A stretch of 64,000 bases of DNA, from NCBI GenBank assembly GCA_964478815.1, contig CAYZKY010000008.1, forward strand, positions 12,544-76,543, given 5' to 3'. Within the stretch, counting starts at the first letter, position 1; every line of letters starts with the position of its first letter. This DNA comes from DASVNK01 sp964478815. GTDB lineage: Bacteria; Verrucomicrobiota; Verrucomicrobiia; Limisphaerales; SXQI01. This document shows, piece by piece, positions 43,557-53,161 of the stretch. The notes beneath the pieces are model-generated. The model made no database searches. It was not told the DNA's origin and saw nothing but the letters and a program-made list of their open reading frames with translations. The position numbers were made by a program, and so were the translations under genes.

Positions 43557-44969
43557 CTAGCAGCCCGTTAAAAAATGGGCATTTTTGAATTTGCCTGAAA
43601 TTAACCGCGTGCGGTGAGCGATCCAGGGCCAAATTAGGAAGAGGGCTCCTCTCGCCCAGATCCGAGGTTGGGCCTTGGTGGTGGTGACAGCGGCCCTCGG
43701 CAGTCCCAGGGCGCAAAGTCCAAAAACTTCGGCCCAAAGGCCGGCCGCCCCGGCGTCCGCGTGGCGTGGCTTGCGCATTCCGTGAATTTGGCGCAGGAGC
43801 AACCCCAGGTTGTAGGCGGCGCATTTGAGCCCATGGGCCTTGGCCACGTTGACCAGGCCTCGCAGCCAGGTTCTTCGTCCGCCGCCCGTCTCGCACACAT
43901 GGGCGAAGGTGCGCTCCACCCGTTCGCTGCGCCAGCGGTTGAGTCGTTTGCCGTTGGCTCCGCGCACCCGGCGGCGGTTGGCCCGGAACGCTTTTTCATC
44001 CTCCGCCGGCTTGTCCGTCCAGCGCCGCTTCTTTTGGTTGCGTTCGGGAATGTAAGCGCGCACGCCCCAGTCCGCGCCGCGGGCCAGCAGTTCATGGTCG
44101 CGATAGCCGTTGTCGGCCACCGCCTGGGTGATTTCCTGGGGGCTGCCTGCGGCCCCCAGGCTGGCCTGGGCCAACCCCAAACTTTCCGGCCCGCTTTGCG
44201 TGTCGCCCCGGTCGGCGTGGGTGAGGTGCGCGCTCACGATGGCTTGCGTTTCCAGATCCACGGCGTGTTCGGCGGTGTCGGCCAGGCGGGTGCGTCCGTC
44301 CTTCATTTTGGCGATGGGCGCGCCCGGGTCGTTGGGATTAGGCCGGTCCTGGCTGGAGACTTTCTTGTCTGTGCGCGAACGGTCCAGCTGGCGCAAATCC
44401 TCATCGCTGGGGTTTTCCATCCCTTCGGCTTGGGCCAGGGCGCGCAGGTATTCCTTCCAAGCAGCGCCGTTGTCCTTGCGCACAATGCTTTTCATGGCCG
44501 CGTGGGCTTCCAGGGTGGTGGCATCGATGCCGACGGTCTGGCCGCGCAGCAGGCCTTGGGTCTGCAATTCTCCGAGGACAAAGGTGAAGACCTCGTCGAA
44601 GACGTTTTCATCCAGACGCTGGCGGATGATGGTCATGGCGGGATGGGTGGGCGTGCTTTCGCTCAGGCGGATGCCCAGAAAGGAGCGCAAAGCCAGGCTG
44701 TCCGCGCAGCGCCAGGCGATGCCGCGCTGACGGTCGATGCCTTCGAAGTAACCGATGAAAAGCATGCGGAAGTAAACCCCCGGCGGTATGGACGGGCGTC
44801 CGCCGCTTTTGTAGAACGGAGCGCACAGCTCCTCGACTTTGGCGTCAAACCCGGCTTGATCCAAAACCTGGTTGAGCTGGGTGTAGCACGGATGGCCCGA
44901 ACCTTTGGCGAGGTCCGCGGTGGCGACGAAGAGTTCGGTTTGTTTTTCTTTGCGTCTTCCTAACGCCAT
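43557..44969 (-). CDS. IS1182-type DDE transposase
   Basis: This 470-residue, uninterrupted transposase starts MALGRRKEKQTELFVATADL. The N-terminal region (RPSIPPGVYFRMLFIGYFEG) and the first catalytic Asp (GQTVGIDATTLEAHA near 145) are followed by a second Asp region (TQAVADNGYRDHELLA). The C-terminal catalytic Glu is in the segment RRWRSERVERTFAHV. These are the features of the DDE transposases of the IS1182/IS5-like group. The last residues are encoded by the inverted repeat, and the stop is formed with the flanking CTAG. The gene seems complete, so the element may still be active. Confidence 0.9.
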   Translation of the reverse strand: MALGRRKEKQTELFVATADLAKGSGHPCYTQLNQVLDQAGFDAKVEELCAPFYKSGGRPSIPPGVYFRMLFIGYFEGIDRQRGIAWRCADSLALRSFLGIRLSESTPTHPAMTIIRQRLDENVFDEVFTFVLGELQTQGLLRGQTVGIDATTLEAHAAMKSIVRKDNGAAWKEYLRALAQAEGMENPSDEDLRQLDRSRTDKKVSSQDRPNPNDPGAPIAKMKDGRTRLADTAEHAVDLETQAIVSAHLTHADRGDTQSGPESLGLAQASLGAAGSPQEITQAVADNGYRDHELLARGADWGVRAYIPERNQKKRRWTDKPAEDEKAFRANRRRVRGANGKRLNRWRSERVERTFAHVCETGGGRRTWLRGLVNVAKAHGLKCAAYNLGLLLRQIHGMRKPRHADAGAAGLWAEVFGLCALGLPRAAVTTTKAQPRIWARGALFLIWPWIAHRTRLISGKFKNAHFLTGC

Positions 44970-45031
44970 GCTTAATTCACAGCATTAGTAATGCCGATTA
45001 ACGAGTGAAGCGTGAGTTTTTTAACGGACTG
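43561..45031 (-). mobile_element. IS1182-like insertion sequence, 1471 bp, CTAG target duplication
   Basis: The terminal inverted repeats are CAGCCCGTTAAAAAA at 43561 and its near complement ending at 45031 (one mismatch in 15). The flanks are CTAG on both sides (43557-43560 and 45032-45035), consistent with a four-base target duplication. One transposase gene fills the element. The stop codon TAG of the transposase lies in the flanking CTAG, so the gene reads through the inverted repeat. Confidence 0.85.
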
Positions 45032-45035
45032 CTAG

Positions 45036-45219
45036 GCTGAATATTCGTAGCGTTTCTGTGGAACCAAAGATGCTTTGGTAGGGCGAGTTCATGACGTCCC
45101 TCGGCGAAATCCTTCATTGCCTCGCGAAGAACTTCGTCAGGATTCGCCCGATGCTCGGCGTTTGGAACCCAGGGCAGTCTCAATTCGGATTATTGGAACG
45201 CAAATTCTTCCGCCCCGTC
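45036..45219 (-). pseudogene. Gene fragment trapped between two insertion sequences
   Basis: A minus-strand frame reads LREAMKDFAEGRHELALPKH and continues to the edge of the IS1182-like element, where the sequence changes to IS code. It starts near 45183 (TTG, preceded by a stop in frame). It looks like the C-terminal part of a gene truncated by the first insertion, and the IS66-type element entered just beside it. No family is recognised. Confidence 0.4.
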
Positions 45220-45307
45220 GTAAGCGGTAAAGGAGCAGCCCTCGCTTGCGCGACCCGATTGGCATGGAAACTGGCGGGAGGCTTGAGCGCGCCGAGACTG
45301 GTTGAAC

Positions 45308-46890
45308 TCAGGCTGCTTTGTGCAGAGCTTTTCCTTCGCGGGCGGGTTTCCACTTGAGCGGCGTCAGTTCGGCAACTCGCTGATTGGTCGTCGTTGGCAA
45401 TTTCTCCAGGATGTCCTTGAGGTAGGTGTAGGGATCGAGGTCGTGCATCCGGCAGTTTTGGATGAGTGTGAACACGGCCGCGTTGCGCGTCCCGGCTTCT
45501 TCGGACCCGAAGAAGAGCCAGTTTTTCTTTCCGACACAGGTGGGCCGGATCGCGTTCTCGACCAGGTTATCGTCGATTTCCACTTCGCCAAAATCCAGGA
45601 AGCGCGAGACCGCTTCCCATTGGTTGAGGGCGTAGCTGATCGCTTCGCCCATCGGGCTTTTGGGCAGATACCTTGCTGGAGCTTTGGCAGGGCGCGGCTC
45701 AATCGGTCCATGACCAATCGGCTGTGTGAGGAACGCCGCGCTTCTCGAAGGGCTGGCCCAGCCCGGCTTTGGCGAAGTTGCTCCTCCCATCCGTATAAAA
45801 TTCCAATCTGGTTTAGAATCCAGCCGGCCACGCCGGGCGCCTGGTCGCGGGCTTCGAAAAACCCGCGCCGCAGATGGGCCATGCAGCCGATCAAAATAAT
45901 TTCCTTGTCCCTGGCGAAAGCGCGATTAGCGCTGTAACCGTCGCACTGGATTTTTCCCGCGTAATCTTTGCCCAGGAGCGAGTCCAAACAGGCTGCCGCC
46001 CGGCTGGCGTGCCATTCATAGAGGACGCATTTCTTTGGAATCAGCGCCGTCCAAAGATAGCCTTGGGAGCAGCGGCCCGGATTTTCCGGGTCCATGTAGC
46101 GCACCGGCGTCTCGTCCACCTGCACATAGCCGCTGGCCTGCGCCTCTTTTTTGATGCAGAGCACAATGGCTTCCAAGAGCAGCACGCAGTGGCGCGTCCA
46201 GATCACCATTTGCGCGCGGGCAATGAAAACGCCTTGCCGCTGCCAGAACATCATCTGCAGACGGTAAAAGGGAATGTGGTCGGCGAATTTGCTCACCAAC
46301 ACGTGGCCCAGCAATCCCGGCGCGGCCATGATGCCGTCGGCCACACGCGCGGGCGCCGGGGCGATCACGGACGGCAGGAGCTTCTGATCGACGCGCACAT
46401 ATTTGGGACGGATCGTTTCCTTCCAAAAAAACTTCCCCGGCTGGTAATCGAGCAAACGGCTGACTTCCTGGCTGATTTGTTTCCACTGGCCGGGCTCGGC
46501 CTGGACGATTTCCGGTTGGATGACTTCGCTCACCACTTCCAGATTCTCCGGCACACGGATGCGCTGTGTTTTGGCCTGAGACTCTTTGCGCAGGGACAGC
46601 AGGAGCAACTGCCGGGCCGGGCTCTGCGGAACCTCCACGATCGTTTCGCCCGAACCGCTCAAGAGCAGCATCAGTTGTTTGGAATCCAGTTGCTCGCTCT
46701 TCTTGCCGAAGAGAGGCCGGGCCAGCGCGTCCAGTTTCTGGCGCAGCAGTGAGTTCTCTTTCTGACTCTCCTTGAGACTGCTCTCCAAGGCAGAGACACT
46801 TGCCTGCAAAGTAGAGATCGTGGATTGAAGAGTAGAGATGACTTCGCGCAGAAGAATCAGTTCGTCGGAAGTTGGATTTTCGCTCGTCAT
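45308..46890 (-). pseudogene. tnpC: IS66 transposase gene tnpC, frameshifted
   Basis: The start ATG is at 46890 (TSENPTSDELILLREVISTL, coiled coil), followed by the zinc-binding and DDE region: YVQVDETPVRYMDP with the first Asp, and IQCDGYSANRAF with the second. Near 45672 the reading frame changes: after RALPKLQQ the natural continuation RYLPKSPMGEAISY is in another frame, consistent with loss of one base. The final catalytic Glu (DFGEVEIDDNLVENAIRP) lies beyond the shift. The product from the first frame would therefore lack it. A sequencing error is possible, but otherwise the element cannot transpose alone. Confidence 0.88.
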
Positions 46891-46955
46891 CAACGCGCAA
46901 ATCAATAGCGCTTCCTGTGCCAACTTTTGGGCGTGGACGAGCGCGGCGCGGGCCA

Positions 46956-47312
46956 TCACTCCGGTGCTTCGTACCAGGCTCGGCAGCCGCTGCCTTTGAG
47001 TTCCACGCCGTCGAGCAACAGTTGCAGCGCCTGCGGGGCGAGCTTGATTTTCGCGCTGGGCTCTCCCGCGCTCTGCGGCCAGAAAAACGTTCCCTTCTCC
47101 AAACGCTTGGCCAGAACGCAAACACCCGTGCCGTCAAAATAGAGAATCTTGATCCGGTTATGACGGCGATTGGAAAAAATGAAGAGCGCGCCGGTTTTTG
47201 GATCCTCGCCCAGCTTCTCCTTGGCTGCGCTCCACAGGCCATTGAAGTTCATCCGCAAATCGCACGGCGCGGAGGCCAGAAAGATTTTCAGATGCGAATG
47301 AAAACTCAGCAT
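46956..47312 (-). CDS. tnpB: IS66 accessory protein TnpB
   Basis: The start at 47312 gives 118 residues beginning MLSFHSHLKIFLASAPCDLR. The family hallmark RMNFNGLW, the segment DPKTGALFIFSNRRHNRIKI and KILYFDGTGVCVLAKRLEKG are present. It overlaps the end of tnpA by seven bases. Known IS66 TnpB proteins are required for transposition but have no assigned enzyme activity. It appears complete. Confidence 0.9.
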   Translation of the reverse strand: MLSFHSHLKIFLASAPCDLRMNFNGLWSAAKEKLGEDPKTGALFIFSNRRHNRIKILYFDGTGVCVLAKRLEKGTFFWPQSAGEPSAKIKLAPQALQLLLDGVELKGSGCRAWYEAPE

Positions 47313-47635
47313 GCCTCCTCCTGCGCTAAACAAGCCAAGAGCGCCGCCGCCAGAGGAACTTGATCGGAGCTGGCAATCCGCAGCCGAATCTTCGCGCCCA
47401 GCTCCACGAGCAAATCGGATGAAACGCCAGGCTCGAGCCTCTCCACTTCAATAAACTCCGGCGCGCGGGCTTTCTCCCGGCGCTGCCGCCAGCCGCAGAA
47501 AGTGGTGTAATGGATCTGATGTTCGCGAGCGAACGCCGCGGCCGAAAGACCGCTGCGATCAAAAGCGCTCAGAAGTTTGGCGCGTTCAGATGAGGTTGTT
47601 CGTCGGTTCCGAAGAGCAGAAATGGCGCGATGCAT
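47306..47635 (-). CDS. tnpA: IS66 accessory protein TnpA
   Basis: The ATG at 47635 gives 109 residues. It has a helix-turn-helix stretch RAKLLSAFDRSGLSAAAFAR followed by HYTTFCGWRQRREKA, which is the IS66 TnpA/OrfA pattern. It starts the IS66 operon just inside the right inverted repeat and overlaps tnpB. It probably binds the ends of the element or controls expression. Confidence 0.88.
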   Translation of the reverse strand: MHRAISALRNRRTTSSERAKLLSAFDRSGLSAAAFAREHQIHYTTFCGWRQRREKARAPEFIEVERLEPGVSSDLLVELGAKIRLRIASSDQVPLAAALLACLAQEEAC

Positions 47636-47881
47636 GGCGCGCGGATTTACCACCGTCCGCACCTCGCCGATAGAAGGCTGCTCCTTTACCGCTTACGCCC
47701 CGTCAACGCTTCCCGACATCATCGACTTGAAAACTCTTCTCTAAAAAGTGGTGCTTCGCGTGACGCTTACGTTTTCCGTCTCGGCTCGTATCGTTCTCCT
47801 TCCACGATTATCGCCGCGCCAGCCTTACGGGCTTCGTGAACTTGGGCTGAACGATAAGATTGATTCGGTGTAGGCGCGAAG

Positions 47882-50800
47882 TCACGGATTTGGAGGAGCG
47901 TAGCGCCAGCCGCTCAACCTGCCTTTGTCATCGTAGTCCAGTATCAAGCGGGACACCGCCCCAACCGTAACCTGCGAAAGCCGGTTCGTTGGATCGTACT
48001 GGTAGCCGAGATTAAGCTGATTTGGTGTGGTAATTTCTTTTGGGAGGCCGGCTTGCTTTCCCTCGTTGTAATAGGCGAAGGAATACTGGCCGCCATCAAA
48101 CTGGATCACTCTTTGAAGCAGACCTGCTTTCCAGTCAGCGGATGCCGTTGCACCCTGCTTTTGTATTTCTAATTTTTCCAAAACCCCTGTGCTGTCATAC
48201 GCGTAACGCTGCTTACCCCAGGACGACTCGATGTCCTGAACGCGCCTGAACTTGTCGCGGCTGACTTGAAACCCATAATCCTTGCCATCTCGTTTGCTGA
48301 CCATTGCTGTTAACTCGCCTGCCTCGTCGAAGTCCATTAACACCTGCAACCCACGATGGTCGGTGATTTGGCGCGGGCGGCCAGCAGGATCCAACTTCGT
48401 TTGTTGAAAATGCGTAAACTGCCCCTGCTCTCCCGGTGGTGCGAGAAGGACAGCCGCAACAAGGTCGTCTTTATCGTATTCAGGATGGGCTGCACATGTC
48501 TCGTTCGCGGCCAGCCGCAGGCGTCCATCGGGAAGCCATTCCTGGCGCAGGAGGGTGCGACCGTTCTCAGCGACAGCGGTCAATCGGCCTGCTGTGTCAA
48601 ACTCACCGACGACTTTATGCTTGCCATCAAGCTCCACCGTGCGTTGGCGCTGATCCGGCGATTCGACGAAGCGGATAGTCCTGCCATCCGCCTGCGCAAA
48701 GACTATTGTTGATCCACCGATGTTTGGGTAACTCCAGGACGCCTTAGTACCATCAGCGTATTTAGCCTCGACAGGCCGCAAAGACATATCGTAGCGCACG
48801 AAATCTGTTTTCGCGCTGTTTCCGCGTTCGGTCACGGTTATGGTGCTTCCGCCATCGTTCGTTGTGACACGATATTCATTCGTGGCTTCGTTTGCGCCCA
48901 CTTCGGCGAGTAATTGCCCGCGCGCGTTGTATTCGAAGCGCCGCACAACCATTTCCTCGGCCTTCTTGCCGTCTTTTTCTGGTTCACGATACGTGATAGC
49001 GACTAATCGCGGGCCATCGTATTGATAGCTAGTCCGGCCCTGGCTGGATCGCACTGCAATCAACATACCGGAGGCGTCGTATTCGTAGCTTGTGGTGGTC
49101 CTATTCTTATCGTTGACGGGTTCACCGCTCTCTCGCTGGCCTTTCGCCTCGCGCAGGCGTCCGGCTGCGTCGTAAATTAGTTCGATGGATGCCACAAGCC
49201 GCAGGCCTTGTGTTCCTACAATTCGTTTTACACTCCCATCCGCATTCCGCTCATACACGGTTCGAAAGCCATTCCGCTCGGTGGCAACCAGAACCCCGCT
49301 CGAATTTGTGCTGAAGTGCCATGCAGTTCCATCCTTACGAATTAGCTTGTGAGTGGGTATTGTCCAGAAGTCTGGCTTTGCATCCGCCATTGCCAGAAAT
49401 TCTCCCGAGTTATCCGGAACTCGCAGTTGGCTGCCGTTCAATTCAAGCACTGCGGCTACGCGGCTGAACCGCGCATACACAGTGTTAAGAGGCGTGAGTA
49501 CCTCGAAGTCAGTTCGATTTGTAACTCGCCCTTGCGCGTCCCGGTACACCGGAACCTGGGCTTGCCCTAGTCGCGGCAAATCCGATGCCCAACATTTCCC
49601 CCACGGCCCGGTTGGGTTGAAGAAGGAGTTGTAGCTGCGTATCAACTGGATTCCTTCACCTCCTTCAATGGGCACCACCAAATCCACTTCGTCCAGCCTA
49701 CACGGCCCCAGCGCGCGAGTGTCGGTACCCGGCAAGGCGAGTGCCTGATGCGCCGCCCCGTTGTGTGTGAACGTCTTTACTCGCAGCGGTTCTGCCGCAG
49801 CCATCTCCTTGCGCACCACTTCAACGAGGGACACTGAACGATCGAAGGTCTCCCTTCCGGCAGCCTGCTGTTCCGGCGGCAACTTGCCCAAATCCGATGC
49901 GCGAGTGAATGTCCTTACATCAGAATCGGCCGGCGACAAGTTGACGCCCCCGTAAATGCTCGCCGTCATGCGTCCGTTACTGCGAGGATTGGTAAGGGAT
50001 GGAGTGGTTTTCTCGAAGGGCACAACTTTGATCTCATAGTCGCGCATCCAAAACGGCATGGGCACACCTTGGTCTCGCAATTTTTCCGCAATCGCGGTGA
50101 GGAGGGCCATCCGCCGCAGTTCGGTAAACACGGGCACGGGCTGGGTAATCCCGGACTCTCGGGGCGGTGTCAGGAACTGCTCCTGTGCGATCGTGTCATA
50201 GTTGGTCGTAAACCAGTTTGTGAATACAACCGCGCCGGGAGACGGCTTCCGCACCGGATCGTCCACAAGTTTTCCGTTCTGCCACTTCATTGGCTGGGTA
50301 CGAAGCTTGAGTGGCACATCAACGAGCGTTAATTCGCTGCGAACTCCTCCAAATCTCCTGGCTTCAGAGGATACGATCCAGAAGCGTTCCCAGTCGTCCC
50401 CCTTCTGAACGCTACTGCCTTGTCCGTTGCCAAAGTAGATTGCGTCAAGCACCTCTGGGTAGCGAGGAATAGCACTGTTCACATCGAGTTTCGTGATGTT
50501 GTCCTTGCCAAGATTGTATCCTTTCATCAAGCGATCTGCATGATACAAAATCCAACCAACGTAAGTTGCATCTGTTGCTTTGCTGTGTTCGATGACCATA
50601 AACGGTCCGCGCGGATTTTGCGGGTTGGGATCAATCGTTACCGTCGGGCCTTCGCCATTGAGATAGACCGAGCGAAATATCGTGACGACATCGTCGAGGC
50701 GTAGCGGAGGCATCTTGATTAGACCGCTGGATTTGCCAAGCAAAACAAGATTATTGTTGGAATCAAATGCCACACCGTCAAGCAATCCAATGTCAGACAA

Positions 50801-53095
50801 CGATTGGCCCGCACCGCCGAGGTAAACACCGCCGACTGGGGAAGGGGTTATGGTAGAGCCACCGCCGCCACCGCCATCGTAGTCGCCGCCGCCCCCCGGA
50901 GGAGGTGGTGGTGGGCCGCCGGGTGGGCCGCTTGCACTTGACGGGCGTCCTTTGGCTCTGGGATCCCTGTCCTCGTATTCGTCGGCTATGTCTAAATCGA
51001 ACCTTCGCTTTGTGGATGCAATTCGTTTTGCTTGCGGATTGGAGTTGCGAGCCCAAGCAGGCAGAATTACGTCCGCGAGGGCATTGTTAGGATTGTACAG
51101 AGCCTTAAGCCACTTGATCGCATTGCGATCCGGTATCGGGTACATGTAACCAAGCTCGGGCATTCCTTTCTTTCCGCTAAGCCATCCGAACGCGTTCCAA
51201 AACGTTTTACCCGGCCCGTATAGTCTGTCTGCAGAGATTCCCGATGTGATTTCCGCGTGGCCCAAGGTCGTAGCCCAGTCCAAATTAACTGAACCGAAGG
51301 CGGTGGGTATAATTCTGTTAATGATTTTATCAAATTTAGCACCTTGATAATTATAACCACCGATCCCAAGCACCGCGTAGCCCGCGTGCTCGGCAAGAAA
51401 TCTTTCTACGGCTAGTCGGCGAATCTCACTGCGGTCCTGCGCGTTCAGCGATTGTTTGTCGCCAAACATCGTGGATCGAAAGTAGGATTCATTCTGCTGC
51501 ATTTTATCAAGTACATCGAAGCTTAGATCCGGTGTAAAGCGTTGAGCCGGCTCTTTGATCCTCCTACTACCGTCTAAATCCCGATAATTAACAGGATCAT
51601 TTCCGCAATAGGAAAAAATGGAAATTGCCTCTTGCGAACCGAATGGGATTAACTTGATTGGATCAGTCTGCAGCCACCGACCGAGAAACGGGTTCTGCGC
51701 ACGGGCCATTGTCAGATATGCCTGTGCATCTGGATCCCAGAACAGCCCCGCAAAGCGAGGGGCAAATTCAGTGCCCGCATCGGAATCAACAACTGAACCG
51801 AAAGGCTCGTAGTCAATTCTTGCTATTTTTTCACCTTGGGCTCCAAGGACGAGCCGAACTGATCCCAGGTGATCGTGCATCAAATACTCCGGTTTGCCGC
51901 TTCGGATCACGATCAGCGGAGTCGTTCCTTCCCAAACAATCAGAGTACGACCACTTTGCTTTCCTTCCATCACTAGCGGCTGCCAAAATCCGGGGAAGGG
52001 ATCGGGAGTAAAGATTGTTTCTTCTGCGCTGGTCTTGCGAGCAATCAACCGTCCGTCGCCGTCGTAGCGGTACGTTACTCTGCCACTAACCTCTGCAAGC
52101 CGGTTATCTTGCGTATAGCGATACTTCAAAAGTCCCCCGGCAACGAACATCGAGGCTAAATTTCCAGCGGGATCATATTCGCATGGATTGCCATCGAATG
52201 TTTTCACTCGTCCCGCCCAGTCAAAAGTACAGTTTTGCGGCTGCTTTCCTGATGACGTCACGCTCACGCGATTACCCACAAGGTCGTACGAATAGGAGAA
52301 GTTTCGCCCTGGCGTGGTAACTGCATTAGTCAAACGCCCCACGTTATCGTATCTGTAGTTAACCACGGCAGCGAATTTTCTGTCAGGCATTTCTCCTTCT
52401 CCAATCGCCTCAATAAGCCCATCCGGTCGGTACTGATACGAATAATCCGCGACCGGTGTCAGCGTGTAGCCCTTTTCCGTGACATTGCTGGCTTTGCCGT
52501 GTTGAATCCTCCGCAACTCTCCGTTAGGCTCGTAACTCCAGATGGTCCAGACGCCATTTGGAAGTTTGCGGACTTTCTGGCCTTGGCCGGTCATGTACTC
52601 ATACTCAATCACGCCAGCCGGCGTTTTCATTGAAGCCAAGCGGCCGAGAAAATCGTAAGTGTACTCGACGCGATAAAATGCGCCCACTTGGAGCGTCTTG
52701 ATGCGATCCAGAGTGTCATGGGTGTAGATGACAATATGACTGCCATGGCGTTGAACGCGATTTAGCCTACCTAAATCGTCGTATCCGTAGGCTACAGTGC
52801 CCTCGCCATCCGTCATCCGATTGAGTTGCCCTGTCTCGTCGAACTCATTGCTCACGCTCGAACCATCGGCATAGAGCCGCGAGATTTTACGAAGACGCTT
52901 TGAGTCGTCGAAAGAATACCGGATTCTAGTATCACGCTGGGCCGGGTCGCTGATTTTCGTGAGCCGATCCGCATCGTCATATTCAAATCTCCAAATCAAT
53001 TCGTCGCTTGCTGTTGATGCTGCCGGAGCCGTCGATGAGGACACGCAAGCAAGCAAAATGCAGAAGCAAATCGGTAAGAGAGAAGTCACGTTCAT
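47882..53095 (-). CDS. Rhs/YD-repeat lipoprotein with unusual domain order, 1737 aa
   Basis: The N-terminus MNVTSLLPICFCILLAC ends in a lipobox-like LLAC but has no basic residue before it. Residues 30-460 are YD repeats (YDDADRLTKISD, YGYDDLGRLNRVQR), and the Rhs core end lies near 470-510 (LGSVRLVLGA, FLGRWLQTDPIKL, YRDLDG). The protein does not end there. An unknown region (515-720), a Pro/Gly linker (about 722-750, PPGGPPPPPPGGGG), a large unrecognised domain (about 750-1080) and then a second YD-repeat part (about 1130-1737) follow. In most Rhs toxins the core end sits near the C-terminus. It follows the GAP1-like gene by 66 bases on the same strand, so it is probably the last gene of that operon. 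No immunity gene is seen after it. Confidence 0.8.
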   Translation of the reverse strand: MNVTSLLPICFCILLACVSSSTAPAASTASDELIWRFEYDDADRLTKISDPAQRDTRIRYSFDDSKRLRKISRLYADGSSVSNEFDETGQLNRMTDGEGTVAYGYDDLGRLNRVQRHGSHIVIYTHDTLDRIKTLQVGAFYRVEYTYDFLGRLASMKTPAGVIEYEYMTGQGQKVRKLPNGVWTIWSYEPNGELRRIQHGKASNVTEKGYTLTPVADYSYQYRPDGLIEAIGEGEMPDRKFAAVVNYRYDNVGRLTNAVTTPGRNFSYSYDLVGNRVSVTSSGKQPQNCTFDWAGRVKTFDGNPCEYDPAGNLASMFVAGGLLKYRYTQDNRLAEVSGRVTYRYDGDGRLIARKTSAEETIFTPDPFPGFWQPLVMEGKQSGRTLIVWEGTTPLIVIRSGKPEYLMHDHLGSVRLVLGAQGEKIARIDYEPFGSVVDSDAGTEFAPRFAGLFWDPDAQAYLTMARAQNPFLGRWLQTDPIKLIPFGSQEAISIFSYCGNDPVNYRDLDGSRRIKEPAQRFTPDLSFDVLDKMQQNESYFRSTMFGDKQSLNAQDRSEIRRLAVERFLAEHAGYAVLGIGGYNYQGAKFDKIINRIIPTAFGSVNLDWATTLGHAEITSGISADRLYGPGKTFWNAFGWLSGKKGMPELGYMYPIPDRNAIKWLKALYNPNNALADVILPAWARNSNPQAKRIASTKRRFDLDIADEYEDRDPRAKGRPSSASGPPGGPPPPPPGGGGDYDGGGGGGSTITPSPVGGVYLGGAGQSLSDIGLLDGVAFDSNNNLVLLGKSSGLIKMPPLRLDDVVTIFRSVYLNGEGPTVTIDPNPQNPRGPFMVIEHSKATDATYVGWILYHADRLMKGYNLGKDNITKLDVNSAIPRYPEVLDAIYFGNGQGSSVQKGDDWERFWIVSSEARRFGGVRSELTLVDVPLKLRTQPMKWQNGKLVDDPVRKPSPGAVVFTNWFTTNYDTIAQEQFLTPPRESGITQPVPVFTELRRMALLTAIAEKLRDQGVPMPFWMRDYEIKVVPFEKTTPSLTNPRSNGRMTASIYGGVNLSPADSDVRTFTRASDLGKLPPEQQAAGRETFDRSVSLVEVVRKEMAAAEPLRVKTFTHNGAAHQALALPGTDTRALGPCRLDEVDLVVPIEGGEGIQLIRSYNSFFNPTGPWGKCWASDLPRLGQAQVPVYRDAQGRVTNRTDFEVLTPLNTVYARFSRVAAVLELNGSQLRVPDNSGEFLAMADAKPDFWTIPTHKLIRKDGTAWHFSTNSSGVLVATERNGFRTVYERNADGSVKRIVGTQGLRLVASIELIYDAAGRLREAKGQRESGEPVNDKNRTTTSYEYDASGMLIAVRSSQGRTSYQYDGPRLVAITYREPEKDGKKAEEMVVRRFEYNARGQLLAEVGANEATNEYRVTTNDGGSTITVTERGNSAKTDFVRYDMSLRPVEAKYADGTKASWSYPNIGGSTIVFAQADGRTIRFVESPDQRQRTVELDGKHKVVGEFDTAGRLTAVAENGRTLLRQEWLPDGRLRLAANETCAAHPEYDKDDLVAAVLLAPPGEQGQFTHFQQTKLDPAGRPRQITDHRGLQVLMDFDEAGELTAMVSKRDGKDYGFQVSRDKFRRVQDIESSWGKQRYAYDSTGVLEKLEIQKQGATASADWKAGLLQRVIQFDGGQYSFAYYNEGKQAGLPKEITTPNQLNLGYQYDPTNRLSQVTVGAVSRLILDYDDKGRLSGWRYAPPNP

Positions 53096-53161
53096 GCTGC
53101 TGTTCTGCTTGGACGATTCACACTTTCTGTCCCTTCGTAGGTTTGACCATCAATGGTGCAG

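Larger units (their letters stand above)
45220..47696 (-). mobile_element. IS66-family insertion sequence, 2477 bp, with 8-bp target duplication
   Basis: The inverted ends are GTAAGCGGTAAAGGAGCAGC at 45220 and its exact complement ending at 47696; they match for 21 bases. The direct repeat GCCCCGTC occurs at 45212-45219 and 47697-47704, the eight-base duplication expected of IS66 elements. Inside are the three usual genes tnpA, tnpB and tnpC. The transposase gene has a frameshift, so the copy is probably defective. Confidence 0.93.

Noticed and set aside
42671..43588. 305-codon plus-strand frame overlapping the sigma factor and next gene
   Set aside because: The other frame encodes a clear sigma-70 protein; this one has shadow composition and runs into the IS.
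43668..44963. 431-codon plus-strand frame opposite the IS1182-like transposase
   Set aside because: It mirrors the transposase codons and has no independent start signal or known domain.
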